From Flavobacterium collinsii (GTDB taxonomy: Bacteria > Bacteroidota > Bacteroidia > Flavobacteriales > Flavobacteriaceae): a stretch of 64,000 bases of DNA. The notes under the pieces are model-generated. The model was not told the origin of the DNA and made no database searches. It worked only from the letters and a program-made list of their open reading frames with translations. A program made the position numbers and the translations under genes. Numbering within the stretch: position 1 is the first letter of the stretch; every line of letters begins with the position of its first letter. Positions 23,311 through 32,205 of this stretch are shown piece after piece. The DNA is taken from positions 1-64,000 of the forward strand of contig NZ_CADCST010000096.1 of assembly GCF_902804485.1 (NCBI RefSeq). Reading direction: 5' to 3'.

Positions 23311-23318
23311 TAAATTTG
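23311..23318 (+). promoter_or_regulatory. -7 box of the secreted barrel-like protein gene
   Basis: TAAATTTG matches TAnnTTTG and ends 5 nt before the ATG at 23324. A TTTA 18 nt upstream may serve as a weak -33. Confidence 0.45.
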
Positions 23319-23323
23319 ACATC

Positions 23324-24016
23324 ATGAAAAGAATACTACTTTTGTTTCTGATTACTTCTCCTGTATTTGCACAGGAAATGAACACATTTGATTTTGCGGT
23401 CATAAATTCGACCGTTATCTCACCAAATATTGATCTGGACAAGGGGCGAAGTGTGGTTTCAGCCAATAAAGATCAGTATTCTGCTTATTTTCAGTATGCG
23501 CTTACCCTGTGTGAAGATGATATTATTTTTGGAGCGGGTGTTAATAAAACGGACTTAGACCGGACCTACACGGGTTATATTGGTAAGATGTGTGATAAGT
23601 TTCGGGCAACAATCTCTGCGGGTTATGTAGAATCCCGAAGCGGATATGACGGAACCTTTACAGGATTTAGTGTATCCTGGCATTTTAGCGAGAATACTTT
23701 CGTTGGAGGAAGCCTGGCAAATTTGCATTCTTCCAGTATGAATAATGGTACTGATGAGGGGTTTGATTATTATAATAAACTGGCCCCTAAAATTTTTGGA
23801 AGCTATGAGATTATTCCCAACCTCATTGTTTTTGGACAGTTAAACAGCAGGGTTAATGATATTGCCTTAAAGTATCAGAATGCTCGTTTCTCGGCAGGAG
23901 GATTTTATTCCGGTCATGGAGAAGAAGGGATTTTCGGAACTGTAAATGTGGGACGTTTTGCGATTTCCTGTAGTACTACTTTTGATAAAGTAAATTTTGG
24001 ACTCAAATTTCAATAA
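23324..24016 (+). CDS. Secreted, probably outer-membrane beta-barrel protein
   Basis: A 230-residue protein with a signal peptide (MKRILLLFLITSPVFAQ). The mature part is Gly/Ser/aromatic-rich with alternating strands (YTGYIGKMCDKFRATISAGY, GGFYSGHGEEGIFGTVNVGR) and ends in an aromatic residue after VNFGLKFQ, which is typical of outer-membrane barrels. Length suggests 8-10 strands. No family is recognised. The -7 box lies 5 nt before the ATG, and the gene converges with the MscS gene. Confidence 0.65.
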   Translation: MKRILLLFLITSPVFAQEMNTFDFAVINSTVISPNIDLDKGRSVVSANKDQYSAYFQYALTLCEDDIIFGAGVNKTDLDRTYTGYIGKMCDKFRATISAGYVESRSGYDGTFTGFSVSWHFSENTFVGGSLANLHSSSMNNGTDEGFDYYNKLAPKIFGSYEIIPNLIVFGQLNSRVNDIALKYQNARFSAGGFYSGHGEEGIFGTVNVGRFAISCSTTFDKVNFGLKFQ

Positions 24017-24057
24017 ATAAACTCGGAATTGCGATATAAAATGATCAGGAGAATAAA

Positions 24058-24894
24058 TTACCTTTTCAGTGTTACTACCTGCTGTGGGTAAGGAATGTCA
24101 ATTCCGACTTCGTCAAAACGTTTTTTTATGCTTTGCAGTAGATCACAATAGAGGACAAAACCGTCTGTAGAATTTTTTGCCCAGGCCCATGCCTTTAGAG
24201 TTACGCTTGAATCTGCCAGTGCTACTACTCGGGCGACAACCAAAGGTACTTTTTGTTTTTTGTTTTCGGCAGTTCGGGTATCTATAAAAAGTGGATGTTT
24301 AGCAATTTCTTCCTGCATGATTTCTAAGGCTTTTTCGATATCAGATTGATAACCAATACCGACTTCGATGATCTTACAACATTTGGTGTCGTGCATGTTG
24401 GTGTTGACAATAATCTGAGCGCTAATAACTGAATTTGGAATGATAATTCGGTTGTTTTCAGCATCTTTTAAGACGACTTGTCTCAGATTGATATCTTCGA
24501 CTGTGCCCACAAAATTGTTGATAGTGATTTTATCGTTGATGCGAAAAGGTTTGAAAATGACCAGAAAGATTCCGCTCACTATATTGCTTAAAGCTTGTTG
24601 AGAAGCCAAACCCGCAACAATAGAGATTACTCCGGCTCCGGCCAGAACAGAATGACCGATTATTTTAAATTCGGGGATTTGTATTAAAGCAAAGGCAAAT
24701 CCTAAGATATAAATTACAGTAATAATCAGGTGTTTTAAAAACTTAAATCCTGTAGCATCATAATCTTTATCGGCCTGTTTTCGATACAGTACATAACGAA
24801 GTACTTTGTCGGTAATGGCACTAAGGATTATAGTGGTAATTGCTATAATGGCAATAAAAACACCTATTCTAAAGTCTTTTAAGTAATCAGTCAT
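24058..24894 (-). CDS. MscS-family small mechanosensitive channel
   Basis: A 278-residue inner-membrane protein. Three membrane helices are visible (about 10-32, 50-70, 77-110), the last with the Gly/Ala-rich pore pattern VLAGAGVISIVAGLASQQAL. The cytosolic beta domain follows with NDKITINNFVGTVEDINLRQVVL and IIPNSVISAQIIVN. It would open under membrane tension to release solutes during osmotic downshock. The length matches E. coli MscS. It is a single gene, convergent with the barrel-like protein gene. Confidence 0.9.
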   Translation of the reverse strand: MTDYLKDFRIGVFIAIIAITTIILSAITDKVLRYVLYRKQADKDYDATGFKFLKHLIITVIYILGFAFALIQIPEFKIIGHSVLAGAGVISIVAGLASQQALSNIVSGIFLVIFKPFRINDKITINNFVGTVEDINLRQVVLKDAENNRIIIPNSVISAQIIVNTNMHDTKCCKIIEVGIGYQSDIEKALEIMQEEIAKHPLFIDTRTAENKKQKVPLVVARVVALADSSVTLKAWAWAKNSTDGFVLYCDLLQSIKKRFDEVGIDIPYPQQVVTLKR

Positions 24895-24984
24895 AGCTCT
24901 TAAGTTTGAAAAAAATCCAAAAAACGATTTTTGTTAAAATTTACTTTTTGGATTTTTGTAATTTATAACCAATAGGATTTCGTT

Positions 24985-25422
24985 TTAAAGTCCAATAAAG
25001 TCATCACTTTTTGGGAAAATACTCAAAGCTTCAATAGCGATTTCGGGAGTTGGAGAGGCTAATTTACGAAGTTTCGTATCCATCCAGGCTCCATCCACTG
25101 TAATAACGGCACAAAGGGTATCGTCTTCTCTTCTAAATTCATGAATGATTGACCAGCGTGAGGCATCAGCTTTCATTTTTGAAGTTTTGGTATGAATGAA
25201 GATCTTATCAGAAAGTTTTAACTCTTTTCTGAAAATACATTCTTCTCTAAACAAAACAGGTCCAAACCCCTGTGTTTGCATTACTCTTAAAGTTAAACCC
25301 AGCTCTTCAAGGATTTCAATACGATGCTGTGCGCCAAAATCGTAATAAGCACTGTGACGAACGTGAAAATTAGGGTCAAGATCTGACCAGCGAAAAGAGA
25401 TTTCTTTAATAAATGAAGCCAT
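24985..25422 (-). CDS. Acyl-CoA thioesterase, hotdog fold
   Basis: A 145-residue protein with the 4-hydroxybenzoyl-CoA thioesterase-type start: FRWSDLDPNFHVRHSAYYDF, where the usual D-x-N-x-H becomes DPNFHV. It would split acyl-CoA esters in the cytosol; the acyl group is unknown. The length is normal for a single hotdog domain. It is alone on the minus strand with AT-rich gaps on both sides. Confidence 0.85.
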   Translation of the reverse strand: MASFIKEISFRWSDLDPNFHVRHSAYYDFGAQHRIEILEELGLTLRVMQTQGFGPVLFREECIFRKELKLSDKIFIHTKTSKMKADASRWSIIHEFRREDDTLCAVITVDGAWMDTKLRKLASPTPEIAIEALSIFPKSDDFIGL

Positions 25423-25570
25423 TTTGTAATTGTATTTTAATTGAATGAGATTGATAGAAGAACGTTAATTTCTTTAGAAAATCAATCTTTTTTAGAAAAT
25501 CGAAATTACGAATAAAAAACCAAACGATTTGTGGTAAAGAAGAACTATTGCTATTAAAAACCGAAGTGTT

Positions 25571-26596
25571 TTAATTTAATTTCGATTCTTCAATCGTAGA
25601 GATTGTAATGTCATCTTCTTTTAAAGATTTAAGAAAATCTGCGGTATCAAATACTTCTCCAATGGTGGTGACTCCTGTTTTTTTTGCTTTTCCGGACAGT
25701 ATTCTGTTAACTGTTTCTACAACAAGCGGCGCTGTAACGGCATAAATGTCCTGACCCTGAGCGATAATTGTTCTTTTGATGTTTTCTTTTGTTGCTGTAA
25801 CTTCCAGACAAAAATGTTGTGACGACCTGTTTTTGTGATCGGTCGGTTTTGGTTCTGGTGTGGCAGTATTTCGAAGATCGTCCAGTGAATTTTGACTTAG
25901 ATAGGTATTAATCGTACTGACTTTTAAATGACGCGAAATGGTGATGATTTCTGAAAGGGGTAATGCGACAACTTCTTTAATTCCAATAGGATTCTTAAAG
26001 TTCCATTTAAAAGGTGTGGCGGGCTGAAGGTCTTGTAGTTGATCGTTTTTTAAGGTCAGTCTGGTGTAATGATTTCGGTCTCCTGTTAGTCTAGTTCCTT
26101 TTGTTGGATGCCAGGAATCCAGACCGATGTAGAGGTTTATTTCATCAATATGATCCCAATCCTGAGTAATTGCGGTACTTAATAAATCTCCTAGACCTCC
26201 ATAAAAAGCAGCGGCAGGAATAACCAGAATTTCGGCCAGTTTTGCCGAATCGGAAAATTGTTCGAATATGTCCAAGACCGATTTTTGTTCGGCTGTTAAA
26301 TCAATATAATGAATGCCCAATCGCAAAGCCGATTGAATAATGGGATCGGCAGTGTCTAAGAACGGGCCGGCACAGTTGATGACTATTTTTGCTTTGGAAA
26401 ATGCGGTGTCTAATGATTCTGAATCGTGGATATCTGCTGCTTTTAGAATGGTTTCCGGGTAATACTGATGTAAAAGAGTCAGTTTTTCGTAGTCTCTTCC
26501 GGAAAGGATAAGTGGGTAGCCTAGTTTGTAAAGTTCAGCAACAATAAATTTTCCAGTATGCCCGTAAGCGCCATAGATGGCAATGGTATTTTTCAT
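25571..26596 (-). CDS. Saccharopine dehydrogenase-like NAD(P)-binding oxidoreductase
   Basis: A 341-residue cytosolic protein. The Rossmann start IAIYGAYGHTGKFIVAELYK carries the GxxGxxG-like dinucleotide loop, followed by LILSGRDYEKL for the ribose and VINCAGPF near residue 75. This is the pattern of the saccharopine dehydrogenase NADP-binding superfamily, which includes trans-acting enoyl reductases as well as lysine enzymes. True saccharopine dehydrogenase is unlikely. No neighbouring gene suggests a pathway. Confidence 0.8.
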   Translation of the reverse strand: MKNTIAIYGAYGHTGKFIVAELYKLGYPLILSGRDYEKLTLLHQYYPETILKAADIHDSESLDTAFSKAKIVINCAGPFLDTADPIIQSALRLGIHYIDLTAEQKSVLDIFEQFSDSAKLAEILVIPAAAFYGGLGDLLSTAITQDWDHIDEINLYIGLDSWHPTKGTRLTGDRNHYTRLTLKNDQLQDLQPATPFKWNFKNPIGIKEVVALPLSEIITISRHLKVSTINTYLSQNSLDDLRNTATPEPKPTDHKNRSSQHFCLEVTATKENIKRTIIAQGQDIYAVTAPLVVETVNRILSGKAKKTGVTTIGEVFDTADFLKSLKEDDITISTIEESKLN

Positions 26597-26674
26597 AAGT
26601 TGAAATTTTAATTATATTCTTTTAAGAAGCTGATAATTAGTTTAAACGAATATAATTAAAATTTCTGATGCGGT

Positions 26675-27937
26675 TTATTTTTCTTCCTGAACACCTAATT
26701 TTTTAACGATCCACGGAAGTGTAAGTCCTTGCCCGACTATGGTTAAAAGTACCACAGCAACAGAAATGAATAGTATTGTATTTCGCTCTGGAAAAGGAGT
26801 TCCATCTTCCAGAAATTTGGGTAATCCTAAGGCTATGGCCAGAGAAACAATACCGCGCATTCCGGACCAGCTGATTATAAAACTGTTTTTGGAATCTAAC
26901 AAGGCATGTTCGCTAATTTTTCGTCTTTTTCGGTCATTTTTCTGAAAGGCTTTCTGCAGATTAATTTTTTGAAAAAAGACCCTTACCATTCGGGTTAATA
27001 ATGCAACTATAGTTATGATAGCGGCATAACCTATGTAAGGTAAAATCATATTGTCGTCGATATCTTTTAGGATGTATCGAAAATTAAGTCCGATTAGGAT
27101 GAAAATTAATCCGTTTAAGATAAAAATAATGACATCCCAGAGACTTTTAGAATTGTTTCTGAGACTCTCCGGGAATATTTTCTTGCTAAAACGGGCAATA
27201 GCCAGACCTAAAAATACCACTGCTATAACTCCAGAAACATGCAAATGTTCCGCAACTAAATAAGTAACAAAAGGCATCAAGAGCATAAAACTTACGGTGA
27301 CATTTGTGTTTTTACGGACTTTGGTCAAAATGAAAGCTAGAATTTTGCCCATAACAAAACCCACTAAAAAACCTCCTCCTAATAAGATTACAAATTGAAG
27401 AGTTGCTTTCCAGATGATAAATGCAGAGCCCATAGCGGTCGCCACTGCAAATCGATAAGCAACCAGTGCAGAGGCATCATTGATAAGGCTTTCTCCCTCG
27501 AGTATGGTGATAGTTTTTTCGGGTATTCCAAGGCCTTTCGTTATGTTTACTGCGGCAACAGCATCAGTAGCCGAAAGTATTGCTCCTAGTACAAAAGACA
27601 GTGGCCAGGTCATGCCGGGAATCATATAATGTGAGACTACGGCGATCCAAAAGGTAGTGAGAAAAACCAATGGTATTGCTAAAGTGCTTATAGTGCTTAG
27701 ATTTGTTCTGAAATGCTTCGGAGAAATGTTAAATGAAGCATCATACAATAAAGGGGGGAGAAAAATCAGAAATATAATCTCAGGATTAATTTCGATCTCA
27801 CTCATGGACGGAATGAAACCAATAGCAACTCCAACGATAACCAACAATATAGGATAGGGGAGTTTTGCTTTATCGGCAAATGCAGAAAGTCCTATTACAA
27901 TGGTGAGAATAAAGAGGACGATGGTATAGTTTTCCAT
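26675..27937 (-). CDS. CPA1-family Na+(K+)/H+ antiporter
   Basis: A 420-residue inner-membrane protein with about 12 membrane helices across its length. The ion-site motifs are present: ATDAVAAVNI and GESLINDASALVAYRFA with the paired Asn-Asp. It exchanges Na+ or K+ for protons to control pH and salt. The C-terminal cytosolic tail is short. The length is normal for bacterial NhaP/CPA1 members. The HEAT-like gene ends 32 bp before it on the same strand and lies downstream in transcription order of nothing obviously related. Confidence 0.9.
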   Translation of the reverse strand: MENYTIVLFILTIVIGLSAFADKAKLPYPILLVIVGVAIGFIPSMSEIEINPEIIFLIFLPPLLYDASFNISPKHFRTNLSTISTLAIPLVFLTTFWIAVVSHYMIPGMTWPLSFVLGAILSATDAVAAVNITKGLGIPEKTITILEGESLINDASALVAYRFAVATAMGSAFIIWKATLQFVILLGGGFLVGFVMGKILAFILTKVRKNTNVTVSFMLLMPFVTYLVAEHLHVSGVIAVVFLGLAIARFSKKIFPESLRNNSKSLWDVIIFILNGLIFILIGLNFRYILKDIDDNMILPYIGYAAIITIVALLTRMVRVFFQKINLQKAFQKNDRKRRKISEHALLDSKNSFIISWSGMRGIVSLAIALGLPKFLEDGTPFPERNTILFISVAVVLLTIVGQGLTLPWIVKKLGVQEEK

Positions 27938-27969
27938 TTTTTACTAAATGATATTATAGTTGATTTTTA

Positions 27970-28533
27970 TTAGTCGAAGTCATACCATCTTGGGAGATCT
28001 TCATTTTCTGGAAGGCCATTTGTTGGAAAAATTTTACTAAGGCGATAAATCATTTCTACTTTAATAATAGGATCTTCTGAATTTTCGGCTAAATCTTTTA
28101 TGGTATCAATAGCTTCTTTAGTTCCAATACTTTTTAAAGCATGCCCGCACTGATTGATAAATTGTCCTGTTCCAGTGCTATAAGCTTCCAGGGAATCATA
28201 CTTTTGTTGTATTGCAATCTTAATCACAGGAACGCTGGATGGATGTTCTCTTCTTTGCAGATCGTGAATAATATCATTATATTCTGTATGCCAAGGCTCT
28301 AATAGTAATTTGTGAAATAAGTCGATGTGTTCATCATTTTCTTCCAAAATCCAAAGTAACCAAATACAAAAATTAACATCATTACTATTTTTGGAAGCTA
28401 TTATATTTTCTGCTATTTTTCGCCCCTCATGATATTGAGATTCTTTAGAAAAAGGAAGTTTTTTAATTAATTCTTCCCTTGTGATTTTTCTCATTTGATA
28501 ATCATTAATATTTTGTCTTAGTTTTTCTATCAT
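27970..28533 (-). CDS. HEAT-repeat-like cytosolic protein
   Basis: A 187-residue all-helical protein. Helix pairs such as SVPVIKIAIQQKYDSLEAYS and ALKSIGTKEAIDTIKDLAEN resemble HEAT/ARM repeats, and the HALKSIGT turn is typical. It lacks a signal peptide. Similar proteins in Bacteroidota are often unlinked accessory or immunity-type proteins, but no toxin gene is nearby. Function unknown. Confidence 0.65.
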   Translation of the reverse strand: MIEKLRQNINDYQMRKITREELIKKLPFSKESQYHEGRKIAENIIASKNSNDVNFCIWLLWILEENDEHIDLFHKLLLEPWHTEYNDIIHDLQRREHPSSVPVIKIAIQQKYDSLEAYSTGTGQFINQCGHALKSIGTKEAIDTIKDLAENSEDPIIKVEMIYRLSKIFPTNGLPENEDLPRWYDFD

Positions 28534-28668
28534 TTGTTTAATTGTGAAATGCCTATTTAAGATTTGGTGTTTTTATTTTAGGTTAAATTATAGTAAGTTT
28601 TTTTAGCTAAATGCTAATGTATAAATTTTCAGGGGAAGTTATTAGAAGAACTTTTATATAAAAACCTT
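28534..28668. other. AT-rich part of the divergent gap before dnaK
   Basis: First 135 bp of a 419-bp gap between the HEAT-like gene and dnaK. No element is seen here; the rest of the gap holds an RNA-like element and control sites listed separately. Confidence 0.4.
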
Positions 28669-28770
28669 TTTATGAAATCGATTGCACTAGCCCTGATAGA
28701 AATGGAAATCCTTTTGTGGCGGGGTTCGCCATAAAAGATTGTAATGGATAGCAGGAAATAGCTCCTAATA
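28669..28770 (+). ncRNA. Candidate structured RNA, copy 2
   Basis: Homologous to 16911-17010. The inner helix CTTTTGTGGCG pairs with CGCCATAAAAG, one G-T pair included. Relative to copy 1 the apical stem is rebuilt but still paired, a sign of selection on structure. CCTG/CAGG closes the outer part. It lies on the dnaK strand about 180 bp upstream of its start, but before the predicted dnaK promoter. Probably a dispersed RNA or repeat family. Confidence 0.6.
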
Positions 28771-28824
28771 ATGACATGTAAAGCACTGATATGCCACGTA
28801 TGTCAGGTTTTAAAAATGTCATGT

Positions 28825-28863
28825 TGTCAGATAGTTTTAAATGTGTCGACAGTAAAACTGACA
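28825..28863. promoter_or_regulatory. TGTCAG/CTGACA dyad upstream of dnaK
   Basis: TGTCAG (28825-28830) and CTGACA (28858-28863), extended by GATAGTTTT and AAAA, are inverted. Another TGTCAGGTTTTAAA word begins near 28801. They lie 20-80 bp upstream of the promoter-like site and could bind an activator. Confidence 0.45.
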
Positions 28864-28883
28864 ATTTTATTTGGTTTTTTATA

Positions 28884-28907
28884 TTGGCATAAAGATTGAC
28901 TTATGCC
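28884..28907 (+). promoter_or_regulatory. Possible sigma-54-type promoter of dnaK
   Basis: TTGGCAT-AAAGA-TTGAC has GG at 28886-28887 and G at 28898 with 10 nt between, the spacing of -24/-12 sigma-54 promoters (consensus TGGCAC-N5-TTGC). The same stretch is a GGCATAA/TTATGCC dyad (28886-28907), so an operator is the alternative reading. No TAnnTTTG box is seen in the gap. Confidence 0.4.
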
Positions 28908-28952
28908 ACCTGAGTTATTAAATTAGTATATCAAAAATTAAATATATAAAAA

Positions 28953-30836
28953 ATGGGTAAAATAATCGGAATTGACTTAGGTACGACGAACTCTTGTGTT
29001 TCTGTAATGGAAGGTAACGAAGCAGTTGTTATCCCTAATGCAGAAGGAAAAAGAACTACTCCTTCTATTATCGCTTTTGTTGAAGGTGGAGAAATTAAAG
29101 TAGGTGATCCTGCAAAAAGACAAGCAGTAACGAATCCTACAAAAACGATTGCTTCTATTAAACGTTTTATGGGACACACTTTTGCTGAGACTACAAGCGA
29201 AGCAAAAAGAGTTTCTTACAAAGTAGTAAAAGGTGACAACAATACTCCACGTGTGGATATTGATGGTCGTTTATATACTGCTCAGGAATTGTCTGCAATG
29301 ACTCTTCAAAAAATGAAAAAAACTGCTGAAGACTATTTAGGTCAAACTGTAACTGAAGCAGTTATTACTGTTCCTGCTTACTTTAACGATGCACAACGTC
29401 AAGCTACTAAAGAAGCTGGTGAAATTGCAGGTCTTAAAGTTATGCGTATCATCAATGAGCCAACTGCTGCTGCACTTGCTTACGGATTAGATAAAAAAGG
29501 AACTGATCAAAAAATTGCTGTTTACGATTTAGGTGGAGGTACTTTTGATATCTCTGTTCTTGAATTAGGAGACGGTGTATTTGAAGTATTGTCTACAAAT
29601 GGTGATACTCACTTAGGTGGTGATGATTTTGACCACGAAATCATTGACTGGTTGGCTAATGAATTTTTAGCTGAAGAAGGTATTGATTTACGTTTGGATC
29701 CAATGTCATTGCAACGTTTGAAAGAAGCTGCAGAGAAAGCAAAAATTGAATTGTCTTCTTCTTCAGAAACTGAAATCAACTTGCCATACGTTACAGCTAC
29801 GGCTTCAGGACCAAAACACTTAGTTAAAAAATTATCTAGAGCTAAATTTGAGCAATTAACTGATTCATTAGTTAAACGTTCTATGGAGCCAGTTGCTAAA
29901 GCGTTAAAAGATGCAGGTTTATCTACATCTGATATCGACGAAGTAATCCTTGTTGGAGGTTCTACTCGTATGCCAAGAATCGCTGACGAAGTGGAGAAAT
30001 TCTTTGGTAAAAAAGCATCTAAAGGAGTTAATCCTGATGAGGTTGTTGCTATTGGAGCAGCTATTCAAGGTGGAGTTTTATCTGGAGATGTAAAAGATGT
30101 ATTGTTACTTGACGTTACACCTTTATCTTTAGGTATCGAAACTATGGGTGGTGTATTGACTAAATTAATCGAGTCTAACACAACTATTCCAACTAAAAAA
30201 TCCCAAGTATTCTCTACTGCTGCTGATTCTCAACCATCTGTTGAAATTCACGTATTACAAGGAGAAAGAGCTATGGCTGCTGATAACAAAACTATCGGTC
30301 GTTTCCACTTAGATGGTATTCCACCAGCACCAAGAGGAGTTCCTCAAATCGAGGTTACTTTTGATATTGATGCAAATGGTATCATCAAAGTTTCTGCAAC
30401 TGATAAAGGAACTGGAAAATCTCACGATATCCGTATCGAAGCTTCTTCTGGATTAACAGCTGAAGAAATCGAAAAAATGAAAAAAGATGCTGAAGCTAAC
30501 GCTGACGCTGACAAAATAGCTAAAGAAAGAGCTGAGAAATTAAACGAAGCTGACAGCATGATTTTCCAAACAGAAAGTCAATTGAAAGAGTTAGGAAGCA
30601 AATTAGCTGACGACCACAAAGTTGCTGTAGAGTACGCTTTAACTGAATTGAGAATGGCTCACCAATCTCAAGACATTCCAGCTATTCAAACAGCTCTTGA
30701 CAACATCAATGCAGCTTGGAAAACAGCTACAGAAGCTATGTATGCTCAAGGTGAACAAGGTCAACAAGCAGCTCCACAACAAGAGCAATCGCAAGGAGAC
30801 AATGTTGAAGACGTTGAATTCGAAGAAGTAAAATAA
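28953..30836 (+). CDS. dnaK: Chaperone protein DnaK (Hsp70)
   Basis: ATP-driven chaperone that binds exposed hydrophobic peptides, acting with DnaJ and GrpE (not in this window). The 627-residue length is normal. The ATPase domain opens with IGIDLGTTNSCVSVMEG and carries AVYDLGGGTFDISVLELGDG and VGGSTRMPRI. The substrate-binding domain follows DVTPLSLGIETMGG, and the acidic tail ends in NVEDVEFEEVK. Codon use is strongly biased to one set of AT-rich codons, as expected of a highly expressed gene. A clear terminator follows. dnaJ and grpE are not adjacent. Confidence 0.98.
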   Translation: MGKIIGIDLGTTNSCVSVMEGNEAVVIPNAEGKRTTPSIIAFVEGGEIKVGDPAKRQAVTNPTKTIASIKRFMGHTFAETTSEAKRVSYKVVKGDNNTPRVDIDGRLYTAQELSAMTLQKMKKTAEDYLGQTVTEAVITVPAYFNDAQRQATKEAGEIAGLKVMRIINEPTAAALAYGLDKKGTDQKIAVYDLGGGTFDISVLELGDGVFEVLSTNGDTHLGGDDFDHEIIDWLANEFLAEEGIDLRLDPMSLQRLKEAAEKAKIELSSSSETEINLPYVTATASGPKHLVKKLSRAKFEQLTDSLVKRSMEPVAKALKDAGLSTSDIDEVILVGGSTRMPRIADEVEKFFGKKASKGVNPDEVVAIGAAIQGGVLSGDVKDVLLLDVTPLSLGIETMGGVLTKLIESNTTIPTKKSQVFSTAADSQPSVEIHVLQGERAMAADNKTIGRFHLDGIPPAPRGVPQIEVTFDIDANGIIKVSATDKGTGKSHDIRIEASSGLTAEEIEKMKKDAEANADADKIAKERAEKLNEADSMIFQTESQLKELGSKLADDHKVAVEYALTELRMAHQSQDIPAIQTALDNINAAWKTATEAMYAQGEQGQQAAPQQEQSQGDNVEDVEFEEVK

Positions 30837-30854
30837 TTCTTCTTTAAACAATAA

Positions 30855-30890
30855 TGAAAACCGGGTCAGAAATGACTCGGTTTTTTTTTG
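30855..30890 (+). terminator. dnaK terminator
   Basis: AACCGGGTCA and TGACTCGGTT form a stem with one G-T pair around GAAA, followed by a run of T. It begins 20 bp after the stop. Confidence 0.9.
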
Positions 30891-31004
30891 GTTTATGTTG
30901 AGGTAATGTGTTTCGTGATTATCTGTTTTTTTATGAGATAGTTTTAAAAAAAACTTTATAAGAGAAAAGCGTCACAGTGCGTCTCTACAGCGATGACAGC
31001 TACA

Positions 31005-31022
31005 AAATGACAATTGTCATTT
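31005..31022. promoter_or_regulatory. 18-bp perfect palindrome upstream of corA
   Basis: AAATGACAATTGTCATTT is a perfect palindrome 48 bp before the corA start. A further GATGACAG half-site is 10 bp upstream. The spacing suits an operator. A near-identical CATGACATTTGTCATG is at 56766-56781. Confidence 0.5.
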
Positions 31023-31069
31023 CTTGTTCGGAAACTTTTTTGTAATATTACTATGTAAATCATTTTTGA

Positions 31070-32143
31070 ATGAGAAAGATAAAATACAAGAAAGGCAGAA
31101 AGTTGCAGCATACCAGTCTGGAGTATACAGGCACACATAAAGATCATGAAACAGAAATGCAGCTTTTTGTTTATAATGATGCTGATATTGTCGAATATGA
31201 GAAGTTTACGGTTTTGGCCATAAATTCCTGCTTTGATTATACTAAAAATAATTGGCTGAATATTCACGGATTAAATGACATCAGTCTTATAAAAACAATA
31301 GGAGATCATTTTAAAGTAGACGATTTTTTGCTGGCTGATATTTTAAATACCACCAAAAGAACGAAACTAGAGGAACAAAAAGATGTTTTGTTTTTCAATA
31401 TAAAATCGTTGTTGCCTTCAGAGTATTCAGACGGTCTTAAGGTAGAACAGCTCAGTTTTATTTTAAAAGACGGAATTTTGATTTCTTTTCAGGAAAAAAG
31501 AAGTGACTTCTTTACACATATACGCGAACGGTTGCGTACTCATGCCGGAATCGTAAGATCCAAGAAGGTAGATTATCTGCTTTATTTATTGCTTGATGCT
31601 GTAATGGAAAACTTTTACATTACAATCGAAGATGAAGAAGATAATATTGAAGAGCTTATCGATTTAACCAAAAAAGGAGCAGATCCAATTATTTTGGAAA
31701 GAATTGAAAATCATCGTGATAACTTTAATTTTTTAAAACGCTCTATTGTTCCCCTTCGGGATTCACTTTATTATTTGAAAACCATTAAAGATGATGATGA
31801 AAATAATGGTCTAATACGAAAAGAAACATTTAATTTTTTTATTCGACTGCATCAAAAAAGTTTAGAACTTCTGGAGCAGATTGAGTCTGATATGAGTTCT
31901 TTAGAAAGTGCTTCCAATTTTTATTTTTCGGAACAGAGCCGAAAAATGAACGAGATTATGAAAACCCTGACCATTATTTCGGCCATATTTATTCCACTTA
32001 CCTTTATAGTTGGGGTATATGGAATGAATTTTGAATATATGCCCGAATTGAAAGAGAGAAACGGTTATTTTATTGTGATGGGAGCCATGTTTGCATTGGT
32101 GATAGGTTTGATTATTTATTTCAAAAAAAGACGCTGGTTTTAA
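31070..32143 (+). CDS. corA: CorA-family magnesium/cobalt transporter
   Basis: A 357-residue inner-membrane channel for Mg2+ and Co2+. The large cytosolic N-domain and long helix (about 150-290) are followed by two membrane helices near the end, with the selectivity motif YGMNFEYMPEL between them (the GMN signature) and a basic tail FKKRRWF. It would work as a pentamer. The length is slightly above E. coli CorA and typical of the family. An AAATGACAATTGTCATTT palindrome lies 48 bp upstream. Confidence 0.93.
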   Translation: MRKIKYKKGRKLQHTSLEYTGTHKDHETEMQLFVYNDADIVEYEKFTVLAINSCFDYTKNNWLNIHGLNDISLIKTIGDHFKVDDFLLADILNTTKRTKLEEQKDVLFFNIKSLLPSEYSDGLKVEQLSFILKDGILISFQEKRSDFFTHIRERLRTHAGIVRSKKVDYLLYLLLDAVMENFYITIEDEEDNIEELIDLTKKGADPIILERIENHRDNFNFLKRSIVPLRDSLYYLKTIKDDDENNGLIRKETFNFFIRLHQKSLELLEQIESDMSSLESASNFYFSEQSRKMNEIMKTLTIISAIFIPLTFIVGVYGMNFEYMPELKERNGYFIVMGAMFALVIGLIIYFKKRRWF

Positions 32144-32205
32144 CGTTTATTTCTCTGTTTAAAATACGATTATATACGACATTTGTTTAGTTTAAAACAT
32201 AAATT

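Noticed and set aside
28670..28864. 64-codon minus-strand ORF
   Set aside because: It overlaps the second RNA-like copy and the TGTCAG dyad; no protein features.
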